In this document: piece after piece, positions 46,085 through 55,033 of the stretch
Numbering within the stretch: position 1 is the first letter of the stretch
How the letters are laid out: each line of letters starts with the position of its first letter
Source of the DNA: Paraburkholderia solitsugae
Lineage (GTDB): Bacteria; Pseudomonadota; Gammaproteobacteria; Burkholderiales; Burkholderiaceae
Length of the DNA: 64,000 nt
Assembly (NCBI RefSeq): GCF_013177695.1
Contig: NZ_WOEY01000065.1
Location: 1 to 64,000 of the forward strand
Direction: 5' to 3'
The notes under the pieces: model-generated
What the model saw: only the letters and a program-made list of their open reading frames with translations
Database searches by the model: none
Told to the model about the DNA's origin: nothing
Program-made: the position numbers and the translations under genes

Positions 46085-46533
46085 ATGAAAAGCCGTTTCT
46101 CAAGGTGAGTGGGCAGTACCGTCGAGCGCGGGTAGACATGGCATGAAGATGAGGAAGTTCATCTCATCGGGTCCGCGATGACGACTGGCGGGCGCCAGTG
46201 CGAGGTGCCGCTACGAGCCGGGGTGGGGCGAGTATAGAGACGGGAAAGTCGGACTTCCAGTGCCGAATGGCAATAGATCAGATTCCAAATTAGCGTTTGC
46301 CTTATCGTGATCCGCAGTGATCTACTCCGGTTCTTCCCCCGTCAACATGTGCAGCTCTGTCGAACGTGTTCATCGGGAAACTCGTACGGCAAACGAACGC
46401 AGGCAGGCCACCATGTCACTACGCAATCTGAAGCTTTTCTGCGGCACGCAGAGGATCGCTACGCTGTCGTCGAACGACCCGCGCTACGTCCACCGCATCG
46501 CACAAGCGCAACCGTCCATCACTGGAGAAGGTT
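46085..46533. other. Gene-free divergent promoter region
   Basis: This 449-bp gap separates two divergent exported hydrolase genes. A short open frame (46317-46550) overlaps the next gene start and has no recognisable product. The segment around 46262-46330 is AT-richer and may hold the promoters. I see no strong palindrome or terminator. Confidence 0.4.
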
Positions 46534-47475
46534 ATGAGCATTATCCGTAAGATCTCGCGTCAACTCGGCGCGGCGCTCGTGGTTGCTGGAGCGTTGCAAA
46601 CCGCGACACACGCCGCTGCGAGCCCGCGCATCGAGGATCATTCGATCAACGCGAATGGTATCGAACTGCACTACCTGGAAGCCGGGCATGGCTCCGACAC
46701 GCCTGTCGTGTTGCTGCACGGCTATGCCGAATCCAGTCACATGTGGCTGCCGCTGATCCAGCAACTCGACGACCGGCGCGTCGTCATTGCGCCTGATCTA
46801 CCCGGTGCAGGTGCTTCCAGCATGCCGGAAACCGGCTACGACAAAAAGACCATGGCGCAAGATATTCACGCGATGGTTCACGCACTCGGTTATCGCAAAG
46901 TGAAGCTGGTTGGCCACGATATCGGGCTGATGGTGGCTTACGCCTACGCCGCTCAGTATCCAGACGAGGTGGAAAGCATCACGTTGATGGATGCATTCCT
47001 TCCCGGCGTGGGTGACTGGCAGAAAGTATGGTTATTGCGCGACAAATGGCATTACAACTTTTACGGCGAGACGCCGCTGAAACTGGTTGAGGGACGCGAG
47101 CGGATCTACTTCGAACACTTCTGGAACGACTTCGCCGCCGACCCGAAGCATTCGATGCCTGAGGCCGATCGTGAACTGTACGCCGCGACCTACGCCCAGC
47201 CGGGACGAATGCGCGCGGGCTTCGAGTACTTCCGGGCGTTCCCGCAGGACGCGCAAGACTTTGCCGAGTTCGCGAAAACGCCGCTGACGATGCCGATGCT
47301 GGTGCTGACTGGGGAAAAGGCCTCGGGCACGTTCCTGATCAATCAGGCTCGTCTGATCGATACGAACGTGCAGGGAATCATCATTCAAGGTTCGGGACAC
47401 TGGTTGATGGAAGAAGCGCCTGAGCAGACCATTCCGGCTATCGTTCAGTTCATCAATACGCCGGCAACGAAATAA
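46534..47475 (+). CDS. Exported alpha/beta hydrolase, Asp-nucleophile type (paralogue of 33946-34872)
   Basis: The 313-aa product has a signal peptide (LGAALVVAGALQTATHAAA) and a hydrolase fold with VVLLHGYAESSHMW. The nucleophile D129 is in LVGHDIGLMVAYAYAAQYPDEV and the catalytic His is in QGSGHWLMEEAPEQTI. Motif order, signal peptide and length match the protein at 33946-34872, so they are paralogues. The fold points to epoxide hydrolase or dehalogenase chemistry. CTGGAGAAGG precedes the ATG. A glutathionyl-hydroquinone reductase gene follows after 68 bp. Confidence 0.87.
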   Translation: MSIIRKISRQLGAALVVAGALQTATHAAASPRIEDHSINANGIELHYLEAGHGSDTPVVLLHGYAESSHMWLPLIQQLDDRRVVIAPDLPGAGASSMPETGYDKKTMAQDIHAMVHALGYRKVKLVGHDIGLMVAYAYAAQYPDEVESITLMDAFLPGVGDWQKVWLLRDKWHYNFYGETPLKLVEGRERIYFEHFWNDFAADPKHSMPEADRELYAATYAQPGRMRAGFEYFRAFPQDAQDFAEFAKTPLTMPMLVLTGEKASGTFLINQARLIDTNVQGIIIQGSGHWLMEEAPEQTIPAIVQFINTPATK

Positions 47476-47543
47476 CCGCTCGCGACCGCTGGTCTGCGTC
47501 CGGACAGCACCGCACAACGCGTCGCGATACAAGGAGCATCGAC

Positions 47544-48545
47544 ATGGGACTTTTAGTGAATGGCCAATGGCAGGACGTCTGGTACGACACCAGGTCGACC
47601 GGTGGCCGCTTCGTGCGCAAGGATGCCGCGTTCCGCAGTTGGGTGACCGCTGACGGTGCGCCTGGCCCAAGCGGGCATGGCGGCTTCAAGGCTGAAGCCG
47701 GCCGCTACCATCTATACGTGAGCCTCGCCTGCCCGTGGGCGCACCGCGCGCTCATCGTGCGGGCGCTTAAGGGCTTGCAAGAGATGATCAGCGTCTCGAG
47801 CGTCCACTGGCTGATGCTCGACAAAGGCTGGACCTTCGCCGATGGCCCGGGCGTGGTGCCCGACACCGTCAACGGTACACGCCTGCTGCATCAGGTCTAC
47901 ACCGCTGCGGATCGCGACTATACCGGCCGTGTCACTGTGCCCGTGCTTTGGGATAAACAGCAAGGCACCATCGTCAGCAACGAGTCGTCGGAAATCATCC
48001 GCATGCTGAACTCGGCGTTCGATGGCCTGGGTGCAAACCCGGGTGACTTCTACCCGGTGGCATTGCGAACCCAGATCGACGAAATCAACGCGCGGGTGTA
48101 CGACACGCTGAACAATGGTGTCTACAAATCCGGCTTTGCGACCACGCAGAGCGCCTATGAGGAAGCCGTCACGCCGTTGTTCGAGACGCTCGACTGGCTG
48201 GAAGATCGGCTCGCACCACGCCGCTTCCTCGCCGGCGATGCCTTCACCGAGGCCGATATCCGCTTGTTCACGACGCTGATTCGCTTCGACGCGGTCTACG
48301 TGGGCCACTTCAAGTGCAACCTGCGCCGGATCGCCGACTACCCGAATCTCTCGGCCTACACACGCGAAATTTATCAGCTCTCCGGTGTGGCGGACACGGT
48401 CAATTTCGAGCACATCAAACGGCACTATTACGAGAGCCATCGCAACGTCAATCCGTCCGGCATCGTGCCGCTCGGCCCTGTGCTCGATTTCTCCGCGCCG
48501 CACGACCGTGCGCGGCTCACAGGATTCACGTCACAGCTCGCGTGA
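47544..48545 (+). CDS. Glutathionyl-hydroquinone reductase (YqjG/Xi-class GST)
   Basis: The 333-aa product shows the Xi-class features: FVRKDAAFRSWVTADG at the N-terminus, YHLYVSLACPWAHRALIVRALKGL with catalytic C63, and SVVHW-like SSVHWLMLDKGWTF. The thioredoxin-fold end VPVLWDKQQGTIVSNESSEIIRM and the helical domain FLAGDAFTEADIRLFTTLIRFDAVYVGHFKCN follow. It removes glutathione from glutathionyl-hydroquinones. It lies between an exported hydrolase and a VOC protein, in line with aromatic or quinone detoxification. Confidence 0.93.
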   Translation: MGLLVNGQWQDVWYDTRSTGGRFVRKDAAFRSWVTADGAPGPSGHGGFKAEAGRYHLYVSLACPWAHRALIVRALKGLQEMISVSSVHWLMLDKGWTFADGPGVVPDTVNGTRLLHQVYTAADRDYTGRVTVPVLWDKQQGTIVSNESSEIIRMLNSAFDGLGANPGDFYPVALRTQIDEINARVYDTLNNGVYKSGFATTQSAYEEAVTPLFETLDWLEDRLAPRRFLAGDAFTEADIRLFTTLIRFDAVYVGHFKCNLRRIADYPNLSAYTREIYQLSGVADTVNFEHIKRHYYESHRNVNPSGIVPLGPVLDFSAPHDRARLTGFTSQLA

Positions 48546-48599
48546 GCTGAATCGAATATGCGCGAAGGCACACCCTTTGCGCGACAAGGAACTTGCGTC

Positions 48600-49049
48600 A
48601 TGTTCAAAGCCCACATTACCCCTCCACCCGCGCGCGGCCTGCGGCTCAATAACGTTGCGCTGGCCGTCGGCGACCTGGATGCGATGATCGCGTGGTATGA
48701 AACCCGGCTAGGCGGCGTCGTGTCGGAGCGCGGCCACTTCGACGCGGTGGGGGCGGACTTTGCAATGCTGGAAATCGCCGGGCTGCGTATCGAACTGGTA
48801 TCACGCCCGGGCCCAACAGTGCGTCCGGTAGATCGGACGCCGCCGCCCGATCATTTGAGCATGCTGGGTTTCAAGGCACTGGTGTTCGAAACCGACGACC
48901 TCGCTGCGGTTACCGCTGCGTTGGTCGAGCACGATACGGAGATGGTGTGGGCCGAGCAACAACTAACGGCTGAGCGGCGCTCGACCATGCTGCGCGATCC
49001 GGAAGGCAACCTGATTCATATCTTTGGGCCGATCGCGCGCGGTGTCTAA
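48600..49049 (+). CDS. VOC (glyoxalase/dioxygenase superfamily) protein
   Basis: The 149-aa product has the two beta-alpha-beta-beta-beta repeats of the VOC fold: RLNNVALAVGDLDAMIAWYETRLGGVVSERGHF and GFKALVFETDDLAAVTAALVEH ... STMLRDPEGNLIHIFGP. The final E/N-containing motif supports a metal site. ATG 48600 has AAGGA 9 nt upstream; an upstream ATG at 48558 adds unconserved residues. Function could be isomerase, ring dioxygenase or resistance protein. It follows the hydroquinone reductase by 54 bp. The next 230 bp hold no gene. Confidence 0.82.
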   Translation: MFKAHITPPPARGLRLNNVALAVGDLDAMIAWYETRLGGVVSERGHFDAVGADFAMLEIAGLRIELVSRPGPTVRPVDRTPPPDHLSMLGFKALVFETDDLAAVTAALVEHDTEMVWAEQQLTAERRSTMLRDPEGNLIHIFGPIARGV

Positions 49050-49280
49050 GCGGGCGCGGGAAGCGACTCAACGAACGGTCCACGACGTCAAGGCGATGCG
49101 GACCGGTTGATCCAGCAAGCGTTGCTGCCGGTGAAGAAGCCGTCTGAATCGAAGTATCCCTAAGACTACTACACCGTGAAGGCCGTCATTCCGGCCGCTT
49201 GAGGAGAGCACCTGCCCATTGGTCAGGCATTGACATTCGTGAGAGCGTGTCAATAGGCGAGGCGGCGCTGCGCAGCAGGG

Positions 49281-51071
49281 TTAACCGCTGCGCGACCAGT
49301 ACCGCTTTCGAAGGGCTGGCGTGATCCGCCGGAAACGCTCCTTCTTATGCTCTTCTTCAAAATGGCTGAGCGACGGTTTGATCAGATCGCTACGCGATAC
49401 GATCCCAACCAGACGCATCGTTTCCCGGTCAGCAACGACGGGCAAACGTTCGAGGCCATGTACGGCCAGCCTCGTAGCGACGAGCCGGCAGGTTTCGTCG
49501 GGCAATGCAAAAGCGGGGGACCGCTGCTGCAGCACGTCAACCAGGCGCAGGTGGCCTTGCGATCCTGAGTCATCGTGACAGAGTTGTTGAAGCAGCACCC
49601 GGTCGACCATGCCAAGTACCGCACCCTCTCGCGACACCGGGTACGCACGGCGCGTCTGTGTGTCGCCAAAGTACGTCGCAAGCGCATCGGCGACGGTCAT
49701 TCCGGCATCGATCGATTCGACCGAGGTTGTCATGACCTCGTCGACATAGTGACGCTCCAGCGGGTCAACGCCGTACTCCCGATAGATGTGATAGCCGCGA
49801 CGCGCGATTTTTTCGGTCATGATCGAGCGGCGCATCACCACGGTCGAGAATCCGTGCGCAACCAGTGTGGCGGTCAGAAGCGGCAACAGGGCATTGCTGT
49901 CGTGCGTGAGGCCGAACGCGAAGACGATCGAGGTCAGTGGCGCACCCAGCGTCGCGCCGAGCGTGGCCGCCATGCAGACTAGCGGCCATAGCGCCGGCTG
50001 ATTGCCGGGCAGAAAGTGGGCGAGCACCGTGCCGAGCCCGGCGCCTAGCATCAGCAACGGTGCGAGGACGCCACCGGAGGTTCCCGATCCCAGCGCAACC
50101 ACCCACATGACGGCCTTGACGGCCAGCAATGCGAGCGCGATCTGCAAGACAATATTCTGGTGAAGCAGATCGCCGATGACGTCGTAGCCGACACCGAGTG
50201 CGCGCGGCTCGATGAATCCGCCGATGCCGACGATAACGCCGCCGAGCGCGGGCCACCACATCCAGTGAATGGGCAACTTGCCAAACAGATCTTCCGTCTT
50301 GTACAAGGCAGCAGAAAGACCTGAAGCCAGTGCGCCAGAAAGCAGTCCTGCAATGACGCACGAGATCAGCGACCAACCATCAGGGGTACCCGTCTCAAGC
50401 GGGAACAAGGGTCCGGTACCAAAGAATGCAGCGCGGGCGAAACCGGCTACCGCGCAGGCGAGCGCGACCGGCAGGAAGCTGCGCGGCCGCCATTCGAACA
50501 GCAGCAACTCGACTGCCAGCAACACAGCGGCCACAGGTGTGCCGAACACGGCGGTCATGCCCGCTGCGGCGCCGGCGACCAGCAGTGTTTTGCGCTCCGC
50601 CGATGTCACTTTCACGCATTGAGCGATGAGCGAGCCGAGTGCACCACCCGTCATGATGATCGGTCCTTCGGCGCCGAACGGGCCACCGCTGCCGATCACA
50701 ATGCCCGACGACAGCGGTTTGAGTATGGCGACCTTCGGCGACATCTTGCTCTTGCCGAACAGGATCGCTTCAATCGCTTCCGGAATGCCGTGCCCACGGA
50801 TTTTTTTGGAGCCGTACCGCGCCATCAGACCCACGATCAAACCGCCCGCCACGGGCATCAGGATCACCCAGGCGCCGAGCGTGTTGTGGGCCGGTGAGCG
50901 GTCCGCAAACGACAGAACGCCAAAGAAAAACAGATTGGTGAAAAAATGAATCAGATTCAGTAATACGAATGCGGCAAGCGTGCTGACGGCGCCGACGCAT
51001 GCGGCAAGTACACAAATGCCGGGCAGCCGCGCATTAGCTGCAAAATCGCGCTTGTGGGAATCCGTGCTCAT
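49281..51071 (-). CDS. ClC-type chloride channel/antiporter with CBS domains
   Basis: The 596-aa membrane protein has the ClC selectivity motifs GSGGPFGAEGP (with the external gating Glu), FGTPVAAVLLAVELLLFEW and GSGTSGGVLAPLLMLGAGLG. A cytoplasmic tail with two CBS domains follows from about residue 445 (VDEVMTTSVESIDAGMTVADAL; RLPVVADRETMRLVGIVSRSDL). It moves chloride, possibly in exchange for protons, under nucleotide control. The gene starts 3 bp after the MarR regulator stop, so they form one operon controlled by the palindrome at 51519-51539. Confidence 0.93.
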   Translation of the reverse strand: MSTDSHKRDFAANARLPGICVLAACVGAVSTLAAFVLLNLIHFFTNLFFFGVLSFADRSPAHNTLGAWVILMPVAGGLIVGLMARYGSKKIRGHGIPEAIEAILFGKSKMSPKVAILKPLSSGIVIGSGGPFGAEGPIIMTGGALGSLIAQCVKVTSAERKTLLVAGAAAGMTAVFGTPVAAVLLAVELLLFEWRPRSFLPVALACAVAGFARAAFFGTGPLFPLETGTPDGWSLISCVIAGLLSGALASGLSAALYKTEDLFGKLPIHWMWWPALGGVIVGIGGFIEPRALGVGYDVIGDLLHQNIVLQIALALLAVKAVMWVVALGSGTSGGVLAPLLMLGAGLGTVLAHFLPGNQPALWPLVCMAATLGATLGAPLTSIVFAFGLTHDSNALLPLLTATLVAHGFSTVVMRRSIMTEKIARRGYHIYREYGVDPLERHYVDEVMTTSVESIDAGMTVADALATYFGDTQTRRAYPVSREGAVLGMVDRVLLQQLCHDDSGSQGHLRLVDVLQQRSPAFALPDETCRLVATRLAVHGLERLPVVADRETMRLVGIVSRSDLIKPSLSHFEEEHKKERFRRITPALRKRYWSRSG

Positions 51072-51073
51072 CT

Positions 51074-51490
51074 TTACTCAAAGTCGATCTGTGGGACCCG
51101 GAAGGCACCCTCGAGCGATTTGAGCTCGGCACGATGCAGTTCCGCCAGTTTTGCCAGTACCTTTTCACCCGCTTTTTCCAGGTGGACCTCAACCTGACGG
51201 CGGTCGGTTTCACTAGCCTGGCGACGGACCAGATTGAGTACCTCACACCGGGACACCAACGCGACGACACCGTGATGCTGTGCCTGAAGCCGCTCCGCCA
51301 GTTCGCCAACCGTCGCCCAATCGCGCTCCGGATAACCCTTGATGTGCAGCAGCAGCAAATATTGCAGCGGCGTGATGCCCTCGCTCTGGGCGGCCTGTTC
51401 CGAGAAACGTTCAAAGCGCCGCATCTGGTAGCGAAATTCCGACAGCTGTTCGAAATCGGCCTTGCGCAGCCCGCGAATCCGTTCTTTCAT
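51074..51490 (-). CDS. MarR family transcriptional regulator
   Basis: The 138-aa product has a MarR winged helix: ITPLQYLLLLHIKGYPERDWATVGELAERLQAQHHGVVALVSRCEVLNLVRRQASETDRRQVEVHLEKAGEKVL. It is the first gene of the operon with the ClC channel. An 8-5-8 palindrome overlaps its own -10 box, and similar sites precede the HPP-CBS and universal stress genes, so it is the natural candidate repressor for all three units. Ligand unknown. Confidence 0.92.
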   Translation of the reverse strand: MKERIRGLRKADFEQLSEFRYQMRRFERFSEQAAQSEGITPLQYLLLLHIKGYPERDWATVGELAERLQAQHHGVVALVSRCEVLNLVRRQASETDRRQVEVHLEKAGEKVLAKLAELHRAELKSLEGAFRVPQIDFE

Positions 51491-51518
51491 TGGATATCCG
51501 CCAACGTTAAAACTGCAA

Positions 51519-51539
51519 TTATATCATAGAGTGATATAA
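51519..51539 (-). promoter_or_regulatory. MarR-type operator, site 1, overlapping a -10 box
   Basis: TTATATCA, five bases TAGAG, TGATATAA: a perfect 8-5-8 inverted repeat. On the minus strand its downstream edge contains TATAAT (51523-51518), a consensus -10 box, about 28 bp before the MarR ATG at 51490. A repressor bound here would block its own operon. Confidence 0.8.
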
Positions 51540-51576
51540 ATGATCGCAGGCCGGCTGTAGCGGTGGTGTGCCGTCG

Positions 51577-52788
51577 TCATGCAGGCTGCTTGTCCTTCGC
51601 GAAGGTCTGACGATACAGGCCGGAGATCAGATCCACTTGCGTAATCATGCCGACTACCTGGCCCGTGGCATCGAGTACTGGAATATGGTGGTGGCCGTAG
51701 TTCGCGAACATTGGCACGAGGTCGGTAATCGGCGATGCCGCCTCGACAGTGCAGACTTCAGTGCTCATCACCGTGCCGACATTCGGTGCGGAAAGCGGAT
51801 CTCGACGCAGCCAGCCGTCGAAGTAAGCGGCGATGGAGGAGGTTTTTCCGAGTGTTCGCTTGTCGATCAGATCCGCGCGGGTCACGATGCCGAGCAACCG
51901 CTGCGCCGGATCGACGACAGGCAGGGCTTTGACATGATTGCGTTTGAGCAGGCCCCAGGCGGCGGCGGTCCGGGTGTCCGGCGCGACCGTCACGACGTGA
52001 CCCGACATGATGTCCGCGCACGTTAGTTCGTTGAAGGTTCGCGAGAACGCCTGAAGCTGCGTCTCGCGCAGCAGTGACTCGAGGTCGTCCGGATCGATGT
52101 CCAGCATTTCGCTGCGCCTTTTCAGAACCGCTTCGAGATCCGCTCTGGTGAAACCTGAACGCGACGCTTCGTCGGCGGGTGTGCCTGCCTGGCCCCGGTT
52201 TTGGCGGCCGGCGTGCGGATAGCGATGACCGGTGGCGGCGTGATAGAGGATCGCTGCAAAGAGCAGGGCGACCGACTGCGCGGCAATCGGCTCAAGCACG
52301 AAAGCGTAGCCCAGCGCATGCACCGTGGGACCGCCTAGCACCGCCGTCAACGCAACAGCACCCGAAGGCGGATGAACACACCGAAGGGCGAACATACCGC
52401 AGATCGACAGGGCGACAGCGAGGGCCGCCGCCAGGATCGGGTCCGCAATCGTGCTCGCACAAGTCACGCCAATCGTCGCAGAAACGAGGTTGCCACCCAC
52501 AATGGACCATGGCTGAGCGAGCAGGCTCGCTGGCACGGCAAACAGTAATACAGCCGAGGCACCCATTGGTGCGACGAGCAGTGGAATGTTCGCCGCGTGT
52601 CCGAGCAGGAGATGCATCGAACCGCCCGTGAACGCGATACCGAGCAGCGCGCCGAGGCAGGATCGCGCGCGCTCCTGCCATTTGACCGTAATCGGGGCGG
52701 GAATAAAGCTGGAAAGCCAGCTGATTGCGATGGATCGAAACAAGATCTGACCGGAAAAAAGAGGACACGAAGTCAATCGCGAGGCCAT
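51577..52788 (-). CDS. HPP family membrane protein with CBS domains
   Basis: The 403-aa product has an N-terminal HPP membrane domain of about four to five helices (CLGALLGIAFTGG; LLVAPMGASAVLLFAVPASLLAQPWSIVGGN; the name motif in RCVHPPSGAVALTAVLGG). A cytoplasmic tail with two CBS domains follows (TCADIMSGHVVTVAPDTRTAAAW; VGTVMSTEVCTVEAASPITDLV). HPP proteins have been linked to nitrite transport and related ion movement; the cargo here is unknown. I chose ATG 52788 because the operator/-10 at 52836-52856 lies just upstream; an upstream frame to 52902 would read through that promoter. Confidence 0.85.
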   Translation of the reverse strand: MASRLTSCPLFSGQILFRSIAISWLSSFIPAPITVKWQERARSCLGALLGIAFTGGSMHLLLGHAANIPLLVAPMGASAVLLFAVPASLLAQPWSIVGGNLVSATIGVTCASTIADPILAAALAVALSICGMFALRCVHPPSGAVALTAVLGGPTVHALGYAFVLEPIAAQSVALLFAAILYHAATGHRYPHAGRQNRGQAGTPADEASRSGFTRADLEAVLKRRSEMLDIDPDDLESLLRETQLQAFSRTFNELTCADIMSGHVVTVAPDTRTAAAWGLLKRNHVKALPVVDPAQRLLGIVTRADLIDKRTLGKTSSIAAYFDGWLRRDPLSAPNVGTVMSTEVCTVEAASPITDLVPMFANYGHHHIPVLDATGQVVGMITQVDLISGLYRQTFAKDKQPA

Positions 52789-52835
52789 GACCTGGCGGGG
52801 AAGCCCGCGCGAAACGAAATAAACAATCGTCGCGA

Positions 52836-52856
52836 TTATATTGCATTGTGATATAT
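52836..52856 (-). promoter_or_regulatory. MarR-type operator, site 2, overlapping a -10 box
   Basis: TTATATTG, five bases CATTG, TGATATAT: the same 8-5-8 layout as site 1 with a few mismatches. On the minus strand the downstream edge contains TATAAT (52840-52835), placing the site on the HPP-CBS promoter, 47 bp before ATG 52788. Confidence 0.65.
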
Positions 52857-52980
52857 CTTGGCGCTTTCGGTCAGCCGTAGCGAAGATGGGGCCATTCCCC
52901 ATCGAATTTTCACGAGCGCTCGTTCATCGTCGCGGTGGCCCACAATGCACGTTGAGGGGCAGACATATCTGCGCTCCAAG

Positions 52981-53004
52981 TTATATCAAGAGGTGATATA
53001 TAAT
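52981..53004 (+). promoter_or_regulatory. MarR-type operator, site 3, overlapping a -10 box
   Basis: TTATATCA, five bases AGAGG, TGATATAT, followed at once by the end of TATAAT (52999-53004). The left arm and spacer pattern match site 1. It sits on the plus-strand promoter of the universal stress gene (ATG 53118), giving a leader of about 107 nt. Confidence 0.75.
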
Positions 53005-53117
53005 GGAGCCTAGGAAGATTCGTGTGCGGATGGCTGGCCACCCGTTCTGGACGAGGCGCGGCGAGCGCAGCCGGATTGACTTCCGCGCCGGCGCGGTGAA
53101 AGAGGAAAGGAGGGTGT

Positions 53118-53576
53118 ATGTCGGCTTTCGGCCGTGTGCTTCTTTGCTATGACGCAACCCGTGAAGGGCAGCAGGCGCTGAGAGAGGCGGCCGCGCTGGT
53201 CGAGGAACTCAGTGTGGAAACGCACGTACTCTCCATCCTGAGTAACTCGGCATGGGTGCAGAGCGCAGACATCACCTCCGCCGTGCCCTTTGACGTCGTC
53301 GAGACGGCCGCCAGAGAACTGCTTCAGGAGGGACTCAAGAAGCTCGCGGCGCGTGGAATCCAGGCTACCGGGCATTTCGCCGTCGGCGAGCCATTGGATC
53401 AGATCCCGCTGTTTGCGAAGGATTTGAACGTCGACCTCATCGTGGTGGGTCACCGCCATGCCACCCGCCTGGCGCGCTGGTGGGCCGGCAAAAACGACGG
53501 GCGGCTGCTGGACAGAGTCAGTTGCAGCGTGCTCGTCGCGATGTGCCCCGCTGGTGATCACGAGCCGAATGCGTAG
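53118..53576 (+). CDS. Universal stress protein (UspA family)
   Basis: The 152-aa product has the Usp fold: FGRVLLCYDATREGQQALREAAALVEEL at the start and DLNVDLIVVGHRHATRLARWWAGKNDGRLLDRVSCSVLVAM at the end. The region corresponding to the ATP loop (GHRHATRLARWW) departs from the usual G-2x-G-9x-G(S/T) spacing, so nucleotide binding is uncertain. AAAGGAGGG precedes the ATG. Its promoter carries a MarR-type operator shared with the ClC and HPP units, suggesting a joint ion or membrane-stress response. Confidence 0.88.
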   Translation: MSAFGRVLLCYDATREGQQALREAAALVEELSVETHVLSILSNSAWVQSADITSAVPFDVVETAARELLQEGLKKLAARGIQATGHFAVGEPLDQIPLFAKDLNVDLIVVGHRHATRLARWWAGKNDGRLLDRVSCSVLVAMCPAGDHEPNA

Positions 53577-53590
53577 GTGTTGGCCGACGT

Positions 53591-54157
53591 TCACCTTTCC
53601 TCGATATGAACGACCTCTGGCAAAGCCGCTAGGCTACGAAGTCGGCGCGAGGGTTCTGTTCTGTGCAGATGCACGGCGTAGGTGTCCCAGGGCAACTTGA
53701 TACCTTGCTCCGACCCATTGGAAACCTGAACCAAAATTCGCCCTACCTCGCCGCGATGATAGCCGCCATGGGTAACGACGTGGGTCAGCATTTCTTCGCG
53801 CGTCATATACCCACTGTCCCCATCCGTGAACGTAAAGGGCACAGATGCGGACAGCATGGCCGGAGTAACGGTCCCTACATAGTCAAGGTACCAGTGATCT
53901 GCAGCCGCCAGGCCAGCACGCAGTTCCGCGAGCTCTGGGGTCTCTGGCGTATTGTCCGACGCGAAGTGCTGACTTTCGCCAACGAGATGCGCTGCGAAAA
54001 TTCTGTTCACTACCAGACAATGATTCATAAGCCGGATGGCAAGATGCAATTCCGCCGGATGGCGCTCAGCGCTCAATCCATTCATTGCCTCAAGTAATTC
54101 ACCATTAGCCCACGCTTGATAACGGAACATCTTGAGAAGTAATTCACCTGCGCTCAT
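53591..54157 (-). CDS. DinB family protein
   Basis: The 188-aa product has the DinB/YfiT four-helix bundle pattern: LLLKMFRYQAWANGELLEAM, LMNHCLVVNRIFAAHLVGE and MLTHVVTHGGYHRGEVGRIL. Histidines in NHCLV, THGGYHRGE are the likely metal ligands (His3 type). Members include thiol-dependent transferases such as bacillithiol or mycothiol transferases; the substrate here is unknown. GGAG lies 9 nt before the ATG. It converges on the universal stress gene. Confidence 0.88.
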   Translation of the reverse strand: MSAGELLLKMFRYQAWANGELLEAMNGLSAERHPAELHLAIRLMNHCLVVNRIFAAHLVGESQHFASDNTPETPELAELRAGLAAADHWYLDYVGTVTPAMLSASVPFTFTDGDSGYMTREEMLTHVVTHGGYHRGEVGRILVQVSNGSEQGIKLPWDTYAVHLHRTEPSRRLRSLAALPEVVHIEER

Positions 54158-54419
54158 AGTGGCAATCTCCGGATCATGAATAACATGCGGGCTTGGGTCT
54201 TACATTATTTCCGCAGGGAACTTGCATGTCTACTCGCATTCCCGACCCAGACGCCGCGATGCGGAAGAAGCCGCGCCACGCACGTTTCCGGGCCACGGTG
54301 GCGGCAATCGTTGAGGCTGGAACTCGCGTTCTGAATTGGGAGCGGCGAACGCGGGGAGAGGGCGCAGCGCGCGACGCACCCGCCCCGGCAACGAGCAACA
54401 CGCATTGCACCACGCGTGC

Positions 54420-54875
54420 TTACAGCAGGGATTTCCCCTGCGCGAGAATCTTGTCGCAGACCTGCTTCGTGGCCTCTTCCTTCAGGCCGCCACCGCTCAG
54501 GTCCAACTGCTGGCCGCTGCCGCTGCTCAGGATACCCTTGGCGCCGTTGGTATAGCCGCTGTCAGACGAGGCCGAACTGGAACCGCCCGGGAGCTTGCTC
54601 ATCAGCGAGTCCTTGACCGAAGAGGCGCTGTTGCCGCTGAGATAGTTGTTCTTGATGCAGAACTCCAGCACGCCCGCGACGTTGCCGGTGCTGCCAGACG
54701 TCAGTGACTGACCTGACAAGGCACTGCCCATGCCACCGAGGCTCCCGAGGCCGCCGGTCGATCCGCCACCTCCGCTCTGGTTGAGCAGGTTTCCGAGCTG
54801 CGCCTGAGCGGCTGAGACGGGTAGCAAGACGGCGATCAGGATCCCTGTTGCGGTGCGATACATACGTGCTTTCAT
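54420..54875 (-). CDS. DUF2501 family exported protein (YjjA-like)
   Basis: The 151-aa product has a signal peptide (TATGILIAVLLPVSAAQAQ, cleavage near residue 25) and then a Gly/Ser-rich segment (GGGGSTGGLGSLGGMGSAL). The DUF2501 core follows: NVAGVLEFCIKNNYLSGNSASSVKDSLMSKLPG and GLKEEATKQVCDKILAQGKSLL, with two conserved cysteines. Probably periplasmic; function unknown. AGGGAGTTCGAGT precedes the ATG. The 260 bp between this gene and DinB hold no supported gene. Confidence 0.87.
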   Translation of the reverse strand: MKARMYRTATGILIAVLLPVSAAQAQLGNLLNQSGGGGSTGGLGSLGGMGSALSGQSLTSGSTGNVAGVLEFCIKNNYLSGNSASSVKDSLMSKLPGGSSSASSDSGYTNGAKGILSSGSGQQLDLSGGGLKEEATKQVCDKILAQGKSLL

Positions 54876-55033
54876 ACTCGAACTCCCTCTGCTGGCTGGA
54901 AATTCTCTCTACTATAGTGCCTTTCAGTCGTATGACAGACAGCATGTCACGTTAAATATTGTGTGGCGCAATAAGGGAGGAGGCGCGCATCTTCTCTGAA
55001 ACCGGACCGATTCTGGATGAGTCCGGTGAAACG

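Noticed and set aside
46317..46550. Small gene before the second Asp-nucleophile hydrolase
   Set aside because: It overlaps the hydrolase start and lacks a ribosome site.
49229..49254. ATTGACA / TGTCAAT inverted repeat after the ClC gene as a terminator or operator
   Set aside because: The 7-bp arms are AT-rich with a 12-nt spacer, no T run and no gene start nearby, so I could not assign a role.
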